A stretch of 64,000 nucleotides of DNA from positions 1-64,000 of the forward strand of contig NZ_JABGCG010000001.1 in NCBI RefSeq assembly GCF_019799925.1, read 5' to 3'. The translations under genes were made by a program, and so were the position numbers. The notes below the pieces were generated by a model. The model had not been told where the DNA came from and ran no database searches. It was given only the letters and a program-made list of their open reading frames with translations. Position 1 is the stretch's first letter; each line of letters begins with the position of its first letter. This document shows positions 54,735 through 64,000 of the stretch, one piece after another. This DNA comes from Blastococcus sp. CPCC 205250. GTDB taxonomy: Bacteria; Actinomycetota; Actinomycetes; Mycobacteriales; Geodermatophilaceae.

Positions 54735-55826
54735 ATGAGCAGCGCCTCCTCGATGGTCGACTGGGACCTCGCCGGACGCACCGCCCGCCGGCTGGTCAGC
54801 GCGGGTCCGCAGACGACGCGGGAGGAGGCCGCCGCCGTCGTCCGCGAGCTGCACCAGGCCGCCGCCACCGCCATCGCGCACGTCGAGGGCCTCACCGGCC
54901 TGCGTCCGGCCCCGGGCGGGCCGGTCCCCGAGGTCGCCGTCGTCGACCGGCCGGGGTGGGTCGACGCGAACACCGCCGGCATGGCGGCGCTGCTGGACCC
55001 GCTGGTGGACGCCCTCGCCGAGAAGCAGGGCAGCCGGCCCGGCGCCATCGCCACCGCCATCGGCTCGCGGGCCACGGGCGTGCAGGCCGGCGCGGTGCTG
55101 TCGTTCCTCTCCTCGCGGGTGCTGGGCCAGTACGAGGTCTTCGGCACCGGCGGGCGCCTGCTGCTCGTGGCCCCCAACATCGTCGACGCCGAGCGCCGGC
55201 TGGGTGTGGACCCCAGCGACTTCCGCCTCTGGGTCTGCCTGCACGAGGTCACCCACCAGCTGCAGTTCACCGGCGTGCCGTGGCTGCAGGGCCACCTTGA
55301 GTCGCTCATCGCGGAGTTCGTCGAGGCGACCGACCTGGACGCCGACGTGCTGCGCGACCGCCTGCGCGACGTCGTCCGCAGCCTCGGGGACGCCGTCCGC
55401 GGCGGGGACGGCGACGGCGACGAGCCGCAGGGCCTCATGGCGCTGGTCGGGGACCCCGCGCAGCGGGCGGTCCTCGACCGGGTCACCGCGGTGATGAGCC
55501 TGGTCGAGGGGCACGCCGAGTACGTCATGGACGGCGTCGGCCCGGACGTCGTCCCGTCGGTGCGCACGCTGCGCAGGCGGTTCGCGCAGCGGCGCAAGGG
55601 CCGCGGTCCCGTCGACCGCGTGCTGCGCCGGTTGCTGGGCCTCGAGCAGAAGATGAAGCAGTACGCCGACGGCCGGTTCTTCGTCGGCGGGGTCGTCGAC
55701 CTCGTCGGCATGGAGGGCTTCAACCGGGTGTGGTCGGGGCCGGAGTCGCTGCCGCGGATCGAGGAGCTCACCGACCCCGCGCGCTGGGTCGACCGCGTCA
55801 TCGGCCGCCCGGCCATCCCCGCCTGA
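54735..55826 (+). CDS. Zinc-dependent metalloprotease (zincin, DUF2342)
   Basis: A 363-residue zincin-like protein. The zinc site is HEVTH (170-174) in WVCLHEVTHQLQFTGVPWLQ, with a later Glu in VEGHAEYVMDG. The N-terminus DWDLAGRTARRLV and C-terminal FVGGVVDLVGMEGFNRVW are typical of the actinobacterial family, once named F420-biosynthesis-associated. A TACGGT box ends six bases before ATG 54735. Always found between dacB and tilS in related genomes, as here. Substrate unknown. Confidence 0.9.
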   Translation: MSSASSMVDWDLAGRTARRLVSAGPQTTREEAAAVVRELHQAAATAIAHVEGLTGLRPAPGGPVPEVAVVDRPGWVDANTAGMAALLDPLVDALAEKQGSRPGAIATAIGSRATGVQAGAVLSFLSSRVLGQYEVFGTGGRLLLVAPNIVDAERRLGVDPSDFRLWVCLHEVTHQLQFTGVPWLQGHLESLIAEFVEATDLDADVLRDRLRDVVRSLGDAVRGGDGDGDEPQGLMALVGDPAQRAVLDRVTAVMSLVEGHAEYVMDGVGPDVVPSVRTLRRRFAQRRKGRGPVDRVLRRLLGLEQKMKQYADGRFFVGGVVDLVGMEGFNRVWSGPESLPRIEELTDPARWVDRVIGRPAIPA

Positions 55827-55830
55827 GGAC

Positions 55831-56871
55831 GTGAGCGGGCCGCCGCCCGCCGTCGCGGCCCTGCGCTCGGCCGTGCGGCCCGGCCTGCGCGCGTCGGCCC
55901 GGCCGGTGCTCGTCGCCTGCAGCGGGGGAGCGGACTCCGTCGCGCTGGCCGCGGCGCTCGCGTTCGAGGCGCGGACCGCCGGCGTCCCGGTGGGCGCCGT
56001 GACCGTCGACCACGGGCTCCAGCCCGGCTCGGCGGAGCAGGCCGGGCACACGGCGGCGCTGCTCACGGGGCTCGGCCTCGCCCCGGTGCTGGTGGTGCCC
56101 GTGCGCGTGCCCGGCGACGGCGGGCCCGAGGGGGCGGCGCGGACCGCCCGGTACGCCGCGCTGGCCGGTGCGGCCGCCGCGCACGGCGGCGCCCGCGTCG
56201 CCCTGGGCCACACGCTCGACGACCAGGCCGAGACGGTGCTGCTCGGGCTCGGCCGCGGCTCCGGCCCGCGCTCGGTGGCGGGCATGGTGGCCGAGCGCGA
56301 GGACGGCGGGGTGCTCTGGTGGCGGCCGCTGCTCGGCGTGCGGCGCGACACGACCCGCCGGGCGTGCGCCGACCAGGGGCTGGCGGTCTGGGACGACCCG
56401 TGGAACGCCGATCCGGCCTACACCCGCGTGCGGCTGCGCACCGAGGTGCTGCCGCTGCTGGAGGAGGTGCTCGGTGGCGGGGTGGCCCCTGCGCTGGCGC
56501 GCACCGCCGACCTGCTGCGCGAGGACCTCGACGCCCTCGACGGGCTGGCCGCCGCCGAGCTGGCCCGGCTGGCCGCCGAGGCCGGGGACGGCGGGCTGCC
56601 GGCGCGGCCACTGGCCCCGCTCCCCGCCGCGGTGCGCCGGCGGGTCCTGCGCGGCTGGCTGCGCGCGGCGGGGGTGCCCGACCTCCAGGCGGTGCACCTG
56701 CGGGGGGTGGAGACGCTGGTCACCCGCTGGCGCGGGCAGGGCCGGGTGGACCTACCCGGTGGGGCAGGAGTGGTGCGGGCGTCTGGCAGGCTGGTCCTGC
56801 TGCCGCCGGTCCGCCGCGGCACCGTCGACCCGCCCGCGCCACCCGCACCCCTCGAGGAGCCACCCCCGTGA
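55831..56871 (+). CDS. tilS: tRNA(Ile)-lysidine synthase
   Basis: Modifies C34 of tRNA-Ile2 to lysidine so that it reads AUA. The 346-residue protein has the PP-loop SGGADS (31-36, [16 protein letters not shown]), [15 protein letters not shown] and a helical C-terminal part. GTG 55831 is four bases after the previous stop; its own stop overlaps hpt by four bases. Confidence 0.92.
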   Translation: MSGPPPAVAALRSAVRPGLRASARPVLVACSGGADSVALAAALAFEARTAGVPVGAVTVDHGLQPGSAEQAGHTAALLTGLGLAPVLVVPVRVPGDGGPEGAARTARYAALAGAAAAHGGARVALGHTLDDQAETVLLGLGRGSGPRSVAGMVAEREDGGVLWWRPLLGVRRDTTRRACADQGLAVWDDPWNADPAYTRVRLRTEVLPLLEEVLGGGVAPALARTADLLREDLDALDGLAAAELARLAAEAGDGGLPARPLAPLPAAVRRRVLRGWLRAAGVPDLQAVHLRGVETLVTRWRGQGRVDLPGGAGVVRASGRLVLLPPVRRGTVDPPAPPAPLEEPPP

Positions 56872-57452
56872 CGGACCCCGCCAGCACCTCCGCGGGACTC
56901 GGTCCCGACCACGGGTACGGGCCGGACATCGACCACGTCCTGCTCAGCGAGGAGCAGATCCAGGGCAAGATCGCCGAGCTCGCCGCCGTCGTCGCCCGCG
57001 ACTACGTGGGCAAGGAGGTGCTGCTGGTCGGCGTCCTCAAGGGGGCGGTGCTCTTCATGAGCGACTTCGCCCGGGCCCTGCAGCTGCCCACGCAGATGGA
57101 GTTCATGGCCGTCTCCTCCTACGGCAGCGCGACCAGCTCCTCCGGCGTCGTGCGGATCCTCAAGGACCTCGACCGGGACATCAGCGACAAGCACGTCCTC
57201 GTGCTCGAGGACATCATCGACTCGGGCCTGACCCTCTCCTGGCTGCTCAAGAACCTGGGTGGCCGCGGGCCGGCGTCGCTGGAGGTCTGCGCCCTGCTGC
57301 GCAAGCCCGACGCGGTCAAGGTCGAGGTGCCGGTGAAGTACATCGGCTTCGACATCCCCAACGAGTTCGTCATCGGCTACGGCCTGGACTACGCCGAGCG
57401 CTACCGCGACCTGCCCTACATCGCGACCCTCAAGCCCGAGGTCTACACCTGA
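56868..57452 (+). CDS. hpt: Hypoxanthine phosphoribosyltransferase
   Basis: Purine salvage: transfers phosphoribose from PRPP to hypoxanthine/guanine. The 194-residue product has [20 protein letters not shown] (pyrophosphate loop), [16 protein letters not shown] (flexible loop) and [18 protein letters not shown] (PRPP loop with Glu-Asp). The tilS-hpt-ftsH order is widely conserved in bacteria. The GTG start is coupled to tilS by a four-base overlap. Confidence 0.95.
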   Translation: MTDPASTSAGLGPDHGYGPDIDHVLLSEEQIQGKIAELAAVVARDYVGKEVLLVGVLKGAVLFMSDFARALQLPTQMEFMAVSSYGSATSSSGVVRILKDLDRDISDKHVLVLEDIIDSGLTLSWLLKNLGGRGPASLEVCALLRKPDAVKVEVPVKYIGFDIPNEFVIGYGLDYAERYRDLPYIATLKPEVYT

Positions 57453-57653
57453 TCCCTCGGCGCTGCCGGTGTCGCCCTGCACGGGTGATACGACGATCTC
57501 GCACAGGGTTCGCACAGGGTGCCCGGTGTACCGTCGATCTCAACGACGCCGCACCACGCGCGCGGGTGTCCCACCCGCTGCGCAGGGGCGCGTCCCCCGG
57601 ACGATCAGGAGGGTCGACGGGCCAGGCCCGTCCGGGCCGCCCGGCATCGGTGT

Positions 57654-59678
57654 ATGGAACGTAAGAAGATCTTCCGCTCCGTCTGGTTCTGGGTCGTCCT
57701 CGTCGTCCTGCTGGCGGTGGGCTTCTCGACCCTGTTCCGGGGCGACGGCGACTACAAGGGCGTCTCCACGGCCACGGCCCTCGAGCAGATCGAGGACGGG
57801 AACGTCGAGAAGGTCACGATCAACGACAAGGAACAGACGCTCGACCTCGAGCTGACGAACCCCGTCGAGGGCAGTGACCGGATCACGACCTCCTACCCGG
57901 TCGGGGCGTCCGACGACGTCTTCGACCTCGTCTCGGGCCAGGACGGCGACGGCGTCGAGTTCGACACCAACGTCACGCAGGACAACGTCTTCGTCAGCGT
58001 CCTGATCAGCTTCCTGCCGTTCGTCATCCTCCTGCTCCTGCTGTTCTGGCTGTTCAACTCCATGCAGGGCGGCGGCCGCGGCGTCATGGCCTTCGGCAAG
58101 TCCAAGGCCAAGCAGATCACCAAGGACACCCCGAAGACGACGTTCGCCGACGTCGCCGGCGCCGACGAGGCGATCGAGGAGCTCCACGAGATCAAGGACT
58201 TCCTCGCCAACCCGGTGAAGTTCCAGGCCGTCGGCGCCAAGATCCCCAAGGGCGTGCTGCTGTTCGGCCCGCCCGGCACCGGCAAGACCCTGCTGGCCCG
58301 CGCGGTGGCCGGCGAGGCCGGCGTCCCGTTCTTCACGATCTCCGGCTCGGACTTCGTCGAGATGTTCGTCGGTGTCGGCGCCAGCCGCGTCCGCGACCTG
58401 TTCACCCAGGCCAAGGAGAACGCCCCGGCGATCATCTTCGTCGACGAGATCGACGCCGTGGGCCGGCACCGCGGCGCCGGCATGGGCGGCGGCCACGACG
58501 AGCGCGAGCAGACGCTCAACCAGATGCTCGTCGAGATGGACGGCTTCGACGTCAAGGGCGGCGTCATCATGATCGCCGCCACCAACCGGCCGGACATCCT
58601 CGACCCGGCGCTGCTGCGCCCGGGCCGCTTCGACCGCCAGATCGCCGTCGACCGCCCCGACCTCATGGGCCGCAAGGCGATCCTCGCCGTCCACGCCAAG
58701 GGCAAGCCGCTCGCCCCGGACGTCGACCTCGAGACCCTGGCCCGCCGCACGCCGGGCTTCACCGGCGCCGACCTGGCCAACGTCCTCAACGAGGGCGCCC
58801 TGCTCACCGCCCGCCACGGCGGGACCGTCATCACCGACGCCGCCCTCGAGGAGGCGATCGACCGCGTCATCGCCGGCCCCGAGCGCAAGACGCGGGCGAT
58901 GAGCGAGAAGGAGAAGAAGGTCACCGCCTACCACGAGGGCGGCCACGCCCTCGTGGCGCACGCGCTGCCCAACCTGGACCCGGTGCACAAGGTGACGATC
59001 CTGCCCCGCGGCCGCTCGCTCGGGCACACGCTCGTGCTGCCGACCGAGGACAAGTACACCCAGACCCGGTCGGAGATGATCGACACCCTCGCCTACGCGC
59101 TGGGTGGCCGCGCCGCCGAGGAGCTCGTCTTCCACGAGCCCACGACCGGTGCCGGCAACGACATCGAGAAGGCCACCTCGATGGCCCGGGCGATGGTGAC
59201 CCAGTACGGCATGAGCGCCAAGCTGGGCGCGGTGAAGTACGGGAGCACCGACTCCGAGCCGTTCCTCGGCCGCGACATGGGGTCGCGTCCGGACTACTCG
59301 GAGGCCGTCGCCGCCGACATCGACGCCGAGGTGCGGGCGCTCATCGAGGCCGCGCACGACGAGGCGTGGGAGATCCTCATGGAGCACCGGGGGGTCCTCG
59401 ACCAGCTCGTCCTCGAGCTGATCGAGAAGGAGACGCTCTCCAAGGAGGACATGGAGCGCATCTGCGCGCCGGTCACCAAGCGCCCCTCGCTCGCGCCGTA
59501 CAACGGCTTCGGCAAGCGGACGCCGTCCAGTGAGCCGCCGGTGCTGACCCCGGCCGAGCGGGCCGGGCTGGCCAACGCCAACGCCAACGCCAACGGCAGC
59601 GCCAACGGGAACGGCAACGGGCACGTGTCCGGCGGGTCCAGCCCGGTGGGCGACGTCGGCGCCCCCGTGCAACGGTGA
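57654..59678 (+). CDS. ftsH: ATP-dependent zinc metalloprotease FtsH
   Basis: Membrane AAA+ protease, 674 residues, that degrades faulty membrane and regulatory proteins. Two N-terminal membrane helices ([16 protein letters not shown] and [17 protein letters not shown]) flank a periplasmic/outer domain. Walker A GPPGTGKT (205-212), Walker [12 protein letters not shown], the [12 protein letters not shown] and zinc site HEGGH (427-431). The C-terminus ends in an Asn/Ala/Gly-rich low-complexity tail (about 20 residues of AN/GN repeats). A 201-base gap upstream has a short direct repeat TCGCACAGGG and is the likely promoter region. Confidence 0.97.
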   Translation: MERKKIFRSVWFWVVLVVLLAVGFSTLFRGDGDYKGVSTATALEQIEDGNVEKVTINDKEQTLDLELTNPVEGSDRITTSYPVGASDDVFDLVSGQDGDGVEFDTNVTQDNVFVSVLISFLPFVILLLLLFWLFNSMQGGGRGVMAFGKSKAKQITKDTPKTTFADVAGADEAIEELHEIKDFLANPVKFQAVGAKIPKGVLLFGPPGTGKTLLARAVAGEAGVPFFTISGSDFVEMFVGVGASRVRDLFTQAKENAPAIIFVDEIDAVGRHRGAGMGGGHDEREQTLNQMLVEMDGFDVKGGVIMIAATNRPDILDPALLRPGRFDRQIAVDRPDLMGRKAILAVHAKGKPLAPDVDLETLARRTPGFTGADLANVLNEGALLTARHGGTVITDAALEEAIDRVIAGPERKTRAMSEKEKKVTAYHEGGHALVAHALPNLDPVHKVTILPRGRSLGHTLVLPTEDKYTQTRSEMIDTLAYALGGRAAEELVFHEPTTGAGNDIEKATSMARAMVTQYGMSAKLGAVKYGSTDSEPFLGRDMGSRPDYSEAVAADIDAEVRALIEAAHDEAWEILMEHRGVLDQLVLELIEKETLSKEDMERICAPVTKRPSLAPYNGFGKRTPSSEPPVLTPAERAGLANANANANGSANGNGNGHVSGGSSPVGDVGAPVQR

Positions 59679-59726
59679 CCCGGCCCGATCCCAGGCCGTG
59701 ACCGCCGAGCCCGTCGAGGAGTGCCC

Positions 59727-60344
59727 GTGAGCGAGATCCCGGAGGAGTCCGAGGACGAGGTGCGCCCCGTCCCCGGGGCGATCGACACCGCGCGTGCCGA
59801 GGCGGCCGTCCGCGAGCTCCTCATCGCGGTCGGGGAGGACCCCGACCGCCCCGGGCTGCAGAACACCCCGGCGCGGGTGGCGCGGGCCTACGCCGAGACC
59901 TTCGCCGGGCTCCACCAGGACCCGCACGACGTGCTGGCCACCGTGTTCGACGAGGACCACGACGAGATGGTCCTCGTGAAGGACATCCCGATGTACTCGA
60001 CGTGCGAGCACCACCTGGTGCCCTTCCACGGGGTCGCCCACGTCGGGTACATACCGGGGGAGGACGGCAAGGTCACCGGCCTGTCCAAGCTCGCGCGGCT
60101 GGTCGACGTGTACGCCCGCCGTCCGCAGGTGCAGGAGCGGATGACCCGGCAGATCGCCGACGCCCTGCACGAGGTGCTCAAGCCCCGCGGCGTGATCGTC
60201 GTCATCGAGGCCGAGCACCTGTGCATGGGCATGCGCGGCATCCGCAAGCCCGGGTCCTCGACCGTCACCTCCGCGGTGCGCGGCATGTTCCGCGACAGTG
60301 CCGCCACCCGGGCCGAGGCGATGAGCCTCGTCCTCGGGAAGTGA
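59727..60344 (+). CDS. folE: GTP cyclohydrolase I
   Basis: Opens the GTP ring to give dihydroneopterin triphosphate, the first folate step. The 205-residue product shows [20 protein letters not shown] (zinc Cys and His) and [20 protein letters not shown] (second zinc Cys). GTG 59727 follows GAGGAG, so it is preferred to GTG 59721. Its stop overlaps folP by four bases, starting the folE-folP-folB-folK operon, which also has DUF3180 as last member. Confidence 0.96.
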   Translation: MSEIPEESEDEVRPVPGAIDTARAEAAVRELLIAVGEDPDRPGLQNTPARVARAYAETFAGLHQDPHDVLATVFDEDHDEMVLVKDIPMYSTCEHHLVPFHGVAHVGYIPGEDGKVTGLSKLARLVDVYARRPQVQERMTRQIADALHEVLKPRGVIVVIEAEHLCMGMRGIRKPGSSTVTSAVRGMFRDSAATRAEAMSLVLGK

Positions 60345-61204
60345 CGCACCGCCACCTCCTCGCGCGGCCGGGGCGCTGCGTGGTGATGGGCGTCCTCAAC
60401 GTCACGCCGGACTCGTTCTCCGACGGCGGGTGCTTCGCCGACACCGGCAGCGCCGTCGCGCACGGGCTGGCGATGCACGCGGGCGGGGCGGACTACGTCG
60501 ACGTGGGCGGTGAGTCGACCCGTCCCGGTGCCGACCGGGTCGACGCCGACGAGGAGTGCCGCCGCGTGCTGCCGGTCGTCCGCGAGCTCGTCGGCGCCGG
60601 CGTGCGGGTCAGCGTCGACACCACCCGCGCCGAGGTCGCCGAGGCGGCGATCGGTGCCGGCGCGGCCCTGGTCAACGACGTCAGCGGCGGCCTGGCCGAC
60701 AAGAACATGGCCGAGCTCGTCGCCGAGGCCGGCGTGCCGTGGGTGCTCATGCACTGGCGCGGTCACAGCCGGGAGATGCACGCCGCGGCGCGCTACGGCG
60801 ACGTCGTCACCGAGGTCTGCGCCGAGCTCACCGCCCGCGTGGAGGACGTCGTCGCCGCCGGGGTGGACCCGGCGCAGCTGGTGCTCGACCCCGGGCTGGG
60901 CTTCGCCAAGCGCGCGGAGCACAACTGGCGGGTGCTGGCCGGCCTGGACCGCGTCGTCGGCCTGGGGCTGCCGGTGCTGGTCGGCGCCTCGCGCAAGACC
61001 TTCCTCGGTCGCGAGCTGGCCGGGCCCGGCGGCGAGGTCCGCCCCGCCGAGCAGCGCGACGCCGCCACCCTGGCCACCACCGTGCTCGCCGCGGAGGCCG
61101 GGGCGTGGGGTGTGCGGGTGCACGACGCCGCCGCCTCCGCCGACGCCGTCCGTACCGTCGCCGCCGTCCAGCGTGCCCGACAGGAGAGCCGATCCCGTGC
61201 CTGA
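60341..61204 (+). CDS. folP: Dihydropteroate synthase
   Basis: Condenses dihydropterin pyrophosphate with p-aminobenzoate; the sulfonamide target. The 287-residue TIM-barrel protein has [16 protein letters not shown] and [20 protein letters not shown], both substrate loops, then [14 protein letters not shown] and [12 protein letters not shown] (Lys/Arg of the active site). GTG 60341 overlaps the folE stop by four bases. Confidence 0.95.
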   Translation: MTHRHLLARPGRCVVMGVLNVTPDSFSDGGCFADTGSAVAHGLAMHAGGADYVDVGGESTRPGADRVDADEECRRVLPVVRELVGAGVRVSVDTTRAEVAEAAIGAGAALVNDVSGGLADKNMAELVAEAGVPWVLMHWRGHSREMHAAARYGDVVTEVCAELTARVEDVVAAGVDPAQLVLDPGLGFAKRAEHNWRVLAGLDRVVGLGLPVLVGASRKTFLGRELAGPGGEVRPAEQRDAATLATTVLAAEAGAWGVRVHDAAASADAVRTVAAVQRARQESRSRA

Positions 61205-61580
61205 GCAGCCCCGCTCCACCCCCGACCGCATCAGCGTCCGTGGCATCACCGCGCACGCCCACCACGGCGTGTACGACTGGGAGCGCGAGCGCGGCCAGAC
61301 CTTCTCCGTCGACGTCGTCCTCGAGCTCGACACCCGCGCCGCCGCCGCCGGCGACGACCTGGCCCGCACCGTCAACTACGCAGAGCTGTCGCAGGGGCTG
61401 CACGCCATCCTCACCGGGGAACCGGTCGACCTGCTGGAGACCCTCGCGCAGCGGCTGGCCGACGCGTGCCTGGCCGACGCCCTGGTCGACGCCGTCGAGA
61501 TCACCGTGCACAAGCCGGACGCCGAGCTCGGCGTGCCCTTCGACGACGTCACGGTCGCCATCCGCCGAGCCCGCACGTGA
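61197..61580 (+). CDS. folB: Dihydroneopterin aldolase
   Basis: Cleaves dihydroneopterin to hydroxymethyl-dihydropterin. A 127-residue T-fold protein with ISVRGITAHAHHGVYDWERE (Tyr/Glu region), TVNYAELSQGLHAILTGEP and DAVEITVHKPDAELGVPFDD, whose Lys is catalytic. GTG 61197 follows CAGGAG and overlaps folP by eight bases. Confidence 0.95.
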   Translation: MPEQPRSTPDRISVRGITAHAHHGVYDWERERGQTFSVDVVLELDTRAAAAGDDLARTVNYAELSQGLHAILTGEPVDLLETLAQRLADACLADALVDAVEITVHKPDAELGVPFDDVTVAIRRART

Positions 61581-62080
61581 CCCGGGCGGTGCTGTCGCTG
61601 GGCGCCAACCTCGGGGACCGCGCCGCGACCCTGCAGGAGGCGGTCGACGGCCTGGCCTCGGACGGTCTGGTGGCCGTCTCGGCGCTGTTCGAGACCCCGC
61701 CGTGGGGTCCGGTCGAGCAGCCGGCCTACCTCAACGCGGTCGCCGTGGTGGACGGGCCGCGCGACGCCGCGGGCTGGCTGGCCCTCGCGCACGAGCTCGA
61801 GCAGGCGGCCGGCCGCACCCGCGAGGTGCGCTGGGGCGCCCGCACGCTGGACGTCGACGTCGTCACCGTCACCGGGGACGACGGGGAGCCGGTGGTCTCC
61901 GACGACCCGGTCCTGACGCTGCCCCACCCGCGGGCGCACGAGCGGGCGTTCGTGCTGGTGCCGTGGGCGTCGCTGGACCCCGGCGCCGTCCTCCCCGGAC
62001 ACGGGCCCGTGGCCGGCCTGCTCGCCGCCCTCCCGCCCGGGGAGGTCGCCGCCGTGGTGCCGTGGGAGGCCCGCGCGTGA
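61577..62080 (+). CDS. folK: 2-amino-4-hydroxy-6-hydroxymethyldihydropteridine pyrophosphokinase
   Basis: Transfers pyrophosphate from ATP to the pterin before folP. The 167-residue product has LSLGANLGDRAATLQEAVDG, FETPPWGPVEQPAYLNAVA and GARTLDVDVVTVTGDD (metal Asp), then LPHPRAHERAFVLVPWASL. It overlaps folB and the next gene by four bases each. Confidence 0.95.
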   Translation: MTRAVLSLGANLGDRAATLQEAVDGLASDGLVAVSALFETPPWGPVEQPAYLNAVAVVDGPRDAAGWLALAHELEQAAGRTREVRWGARTLDVDVVTVTGDDGEPVVSDDPVLTLPHPRAHERAFVLVPWASLDPGAVLPGHGPVAGLLAALPPGEVAAVVPWEARA

Positions 62081-62619
62081 CGCCCGTCCGCCGCCGGGAC
62101 CTCGTCGTCGTCGCCGTCGGGCTGACCCTCGCCGCCTGGCTGGTGGTGCGCTCCGCCTACGGCGACCTGCCGCCGCTGCGCTGGTGGCTGCCCGTGCCGC
62201 TGGCGCTGCTCGCCGTCGCCGAGGCGCTCGCCGCCCGGACGCTGGGCACCCGGCTCGACGCCGTGCGCGCGGCCCGCCGCAGCGCCCGGGACCGCCGCCC
62301 CGGCGCCGCCGCGGCGGCCGTGCCGGACCGCTCCGGGCTCGTGCGGCCGGTGGAGCCGATGCTCGTGGCCCGTGCCGCCGTCCTGGCACAGGCCAGCGCC
62401 TACGTCGGGGCGGTGTTCATCGGGGTCTGGGCCGGCGTGCTGCTGTACGTGCTGCCGTCGCTGGACCGCCTGGACGCCGCCGGCCGGGACGCCGTCACCG
62501 GCGTGGTCGGCGTCGTGGCCTCGGCCGCCCTGGTGGCCGCCGCGCTGTGGCTGGAGCACGTGTGCCGCGTGCCCCCGTCCGAGGACGACGGCGGGCCCGC
62601 CGACCGCGTGCGGGCCTGA
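62077..62619 (+). CDS. DUF3180 membrane protein
   Basis: A 180-residue membrane protein with helices at about 8-26, 36-50, 100-122 and 135-155. VVRSAYGDLPPLRWWLPVPL followed by ARTLGTRLDAV and LVRPVEPMLVARAAVLAQAS are the DUF3180 pattern. It is the usual last gene of the actinobacterial fol operon; no function is known. Its stop TGA abuts the convergent ABC gene stop to form TGATCA. Confidence 0.88.
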   Translation: MTPVRRRDLVVVAVGLTLAAWLVVRSAYGDLPPLRWWLPVPLALLAVAEALAARTLGTRLDAVRAARRSARDRRPGAAAAAVPDRSGLVRPVEPMLVARAAVLAQASAYVGAVFIGVWAGVLLYVLPSLDRLDAAGRDAVTGVVGVVASAALVAAALWLEHVCRVPPSEDDGGPADRVRA

Positions 62620-63795
62620 TCAGCCCCGACCGACCGACCGGCGCAGCGTCGTGTGCACCGTGCCCGCGGTGAGCACGCCGACGTAGGTGCCGCCGTCGAC
62701 GACCGGGACGGCGTCGGCGTCGGTGCGCAGCAGCATCGACAGCCCCGTCTTCAGCGTCGCCGACACGGGGACCGTGGAGTCCACCCGCTGCATCGCCGCG
62801 GCCGCTGTACCCGCGCCGGTCGCCCGCGCGGCGGGCAGCCAGCCGCACGGGCGGCCCGCGGCGTCGAGCACGACCGCGCCCCCGCTGCCGCCGAGGAGGC
62901 GGGCGGCCTCCGCGAGGGAGGTCTCCGGGCCCACGGTCGGCGGCCGCACCAGGTCGGCGGGGTCGATCGCCGTCACCGCGAGCCGCTTGAGACCGCGGTC
63001 GGCGCCGACGAAGTCGGCCACGTACTCGTTGGCCGGGCGGCCGAGGAGCTCCGCGGGCGGGGCGAACTGCTCCACGTGCCCGCCCGCGCTCATCACCGCG
63101 ATGCGGTCCCCGAGGCGCACGGCCTCCTCGATGTCGTGGGTGACGAAGACGATGGTCTTGCGGACCGACGCCTGGAGCCGGAGGAACTCGTCCTGCAGGC
63201 GCTCGCGCACCACCGGGTCGACGGCGGAGAACGGCTCGTCCATCAGCAGGACGCCCGGGTCGGCGGCCAGCGCACGGGCCACGCCGGCCCGCTGGCGCTG
63301 CCCGCCCGACAGCTGGGCGGGGTAGCGGTCGCCGTGGACGGCGGGGTCCAGGCCCACGGTGGTGAGCAGCTCGTCGACGCGGTCGCGGGTGCGCCGGCGG
63401 TCCCAGCCGAGCAGCTTGGGCACGGTGGCCACGTTGGCCCGCACGGTCCGGTGCGGGAAGAGCCCGACGTTCTGGATGACGTAGCCGATCCGGCGGCGCA
63501 GCCGGTCGGCGTCGACCCGGGTGACGTCCTCCCCGCTGAGCAGGATGCGCCCCGTCGTCGGCTCGATGATGCGGTTGATCATCTTCATCGTCGTGGTCTT
63601 GCCGCACCCGGACGGGCCGACGAGGACCGACAGCTCGCCCGCGGCGAGGGTGAGGTCGAGCTCGGCCACGCCCACCGTGCCGTCGGGGTAGACCTTGCTG
63701 ATCCCCTCGAGCCGGATCTCCGGCGCCGGGCCGTCGCTCCCGGCCGGCGCCGGGACGAGGGCGGTCGGCGCGCCGGCTGTAGCAGTAACGTCCAC
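62620..63795 (-). CDS. ABC transporter ATP-binding protein, glycine-betaine/choline (OpuCA/ProV) type
   Basis: A 391-residue importer ATPase. Walker A is VLVGPSGCGKTTTMKMINRI, signature LSGGQRQRAGVARALAA, Walker B VLLMDEPFSAVDP. KMINRIIEPTTGRI and the two C-terminal CBS-like parts (from about residue 275) mark the quaternary-amine group, where the CBS domains sense ionic strength. GTG 63795 has AGGAGG eight bases upstream. It is divergent from a permease gene only three bases away. Confidence 0.92.
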   Translation of the reverse strand: MDVTATAGAPTALVPAPAGSDGPAPEIRLEGISKVYPDGTVGVAELDLTLAAGELSVLVGPSGCGKTTTMKMINRIIEPTTGRILLSGEDVTRVDADRLRRRIGYVIQNVGLFPHRTVRANVATVPKLLGWDRRRTRDRVDELLTTVGLDPAVHGDRYPAQLSGGQRQRAGVARALAADPGVLLMDEPFSAVDPVVRERLQDEFLRLQASVRKTIVFVTHDIEEAVRLGDRIAVMSAGGHVEQFAPPAELLGRPANEYVADFVGADRGLKRLAVTAIDPADLVRPPTVGPETSLAEAARLLGGSGGAVVLDAAGRPCGWLPAARATGAGTAAAAMQRVDSTVPVSATLKTGLSMLLRTDADAVPVVDGGTYVGVLTAGTVHTTLRRSVGRG

Positions 63796-63798
63796 CAG

Positions 63799-64000
63799 GT
63801 GGCCCTCCTGTCGGTGCGCCCTCTGCTGGGCGCGGCGAGCGACGCCGTGCTCGCGGTGGACGAGGCTCCGAACCCCTGGTTCGACGCGTCGTACGTGTCC
63901 CGCAACTGGGACACCATTCTGCGGTACCTCGGCGAGCACGTCTGGCTGACCGTCGCCGCCGTCGTCCTCGGGGCCCTGATCGCGCTGCCGCTCGCGCTGC
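63799..64000 (+). CDS. ABC transporter permease, OpuCB/ProW-like (partial)
   Basis: The first ~67 codons of a membrane component. SYVSRNWDTILRYLGEHVWL followed by TVAAVVLGALIALPLAL is the typical N-terminal helix of betaine/choline permeases. The start is uncertain: GTG 63799 lies on the ribosome site of the divergent ATPase, while GTG 63814, 63850 or 63859 are later in-frame choices. The rest lies outside the window. Confidence 0.75.
   Translation, partial: MALLSVRPLLGAASDAVLAVDEAPNPWFDASYVSRNWDTILRYLGEHVWLTVAAVVLGALIALPLAL

Noticed and set aside
56605..56620. B12-box-like GCCACTGG
   Set aside because: It lies inside tilS coding sequence, far from any cob gene, with no riboswitch context.

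Overview
The window is extremely GC-rich, uses many GTG and some TTG or CTG starts, and is packed with genes that often overlap by four bases (GTGA/ATGA). Together with a CbiD-CobG-CobN cobalamin route, a Tad/Flp pilus operon headed by ssd, a TopA with a lysine/alanine tail, F420-type enzymes and a DUF222/HNH nuclease behind a LexA box, this points to an actinobacterium, most likely Geodermatophilaceae (Blastococcus/Geodermatophilus/Modestobacter type). This is inferred from gene content, not from a search.

Layout. 1-0.7 kb: an edge-truncated DUF222 protein with an SOS-type box. 0.9-16.4 kb: a scattered cobalamin (B12) corrin-ring region: cobD, cobL, cobM, cbiD, cobK, cobIJ, cobH and cobG, interleaved with def, an FBP zinc protein, a HAD phosphatase, a flavin reductase-like protein, an MFS carrier, glgC and a PLP desulfhydrase. 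16.4-21.5 kb: a DUF4383 membrane protein, a TPR protein, an ABC exporter behind a MerR-type promoter, and a hemerythrin/deazaflavin pair divergent from a TetR regulator. 21.6-28.5 kb: the cobalt-chelatase large subunit cobN, a frame-broken gene, and the nucleotide-loop genes cobS, cobU and a phosphatase. 28.7-35.7 kb: a Fic-like protein, a HAD-IB phosphatase and the ssd-tadABC-pilin-tadE-tadG operon, convergent with an MrfA/Hrq1-type helicase. 38.4-42.7 kb: a K+-independent proton pyrophosphatase and a WXG100 protein plus WXG-DUF1023 hydrolase pair. 42.9-49.5 kb: topA, two methyltransferases, tmk, holB and tRNA-Thr(CGT). 49.6-53.2 kb: an LLM oxidoreductase/amidohydrolase pair, a lipoprotein and ppa. 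53.2-62.6 kb: a conserved housekeeping run dacB, zincin, tilS, hpt, ftsH, folE, folP, folB, folK, DUF3180. 62.6-64 kb: a glycine-betaine/choline-type ABC importer, cut by the window end.

How it works together. The cob genes would convert precorrin-2 to hydrogenobyrinate, insert cobalt late through CobN, and attach the lower-ligand loop (CobD, CobU, CobS). CobG and CobN are aerobic-pathway markers, while CbiD is usually anaerobic. The Tad operon would build a thin Flp-type pilus. The fol genes form a complete GTP-to-pterin branch up to dihydropteroate.

Three places look frame-broken or lack a stop (around 26.02 kb, 41.10 kb and after 35.67 kb). They are either real lesions or sequencing errors and are described separately. 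There is no gene-free stretch longer than 300 bases.
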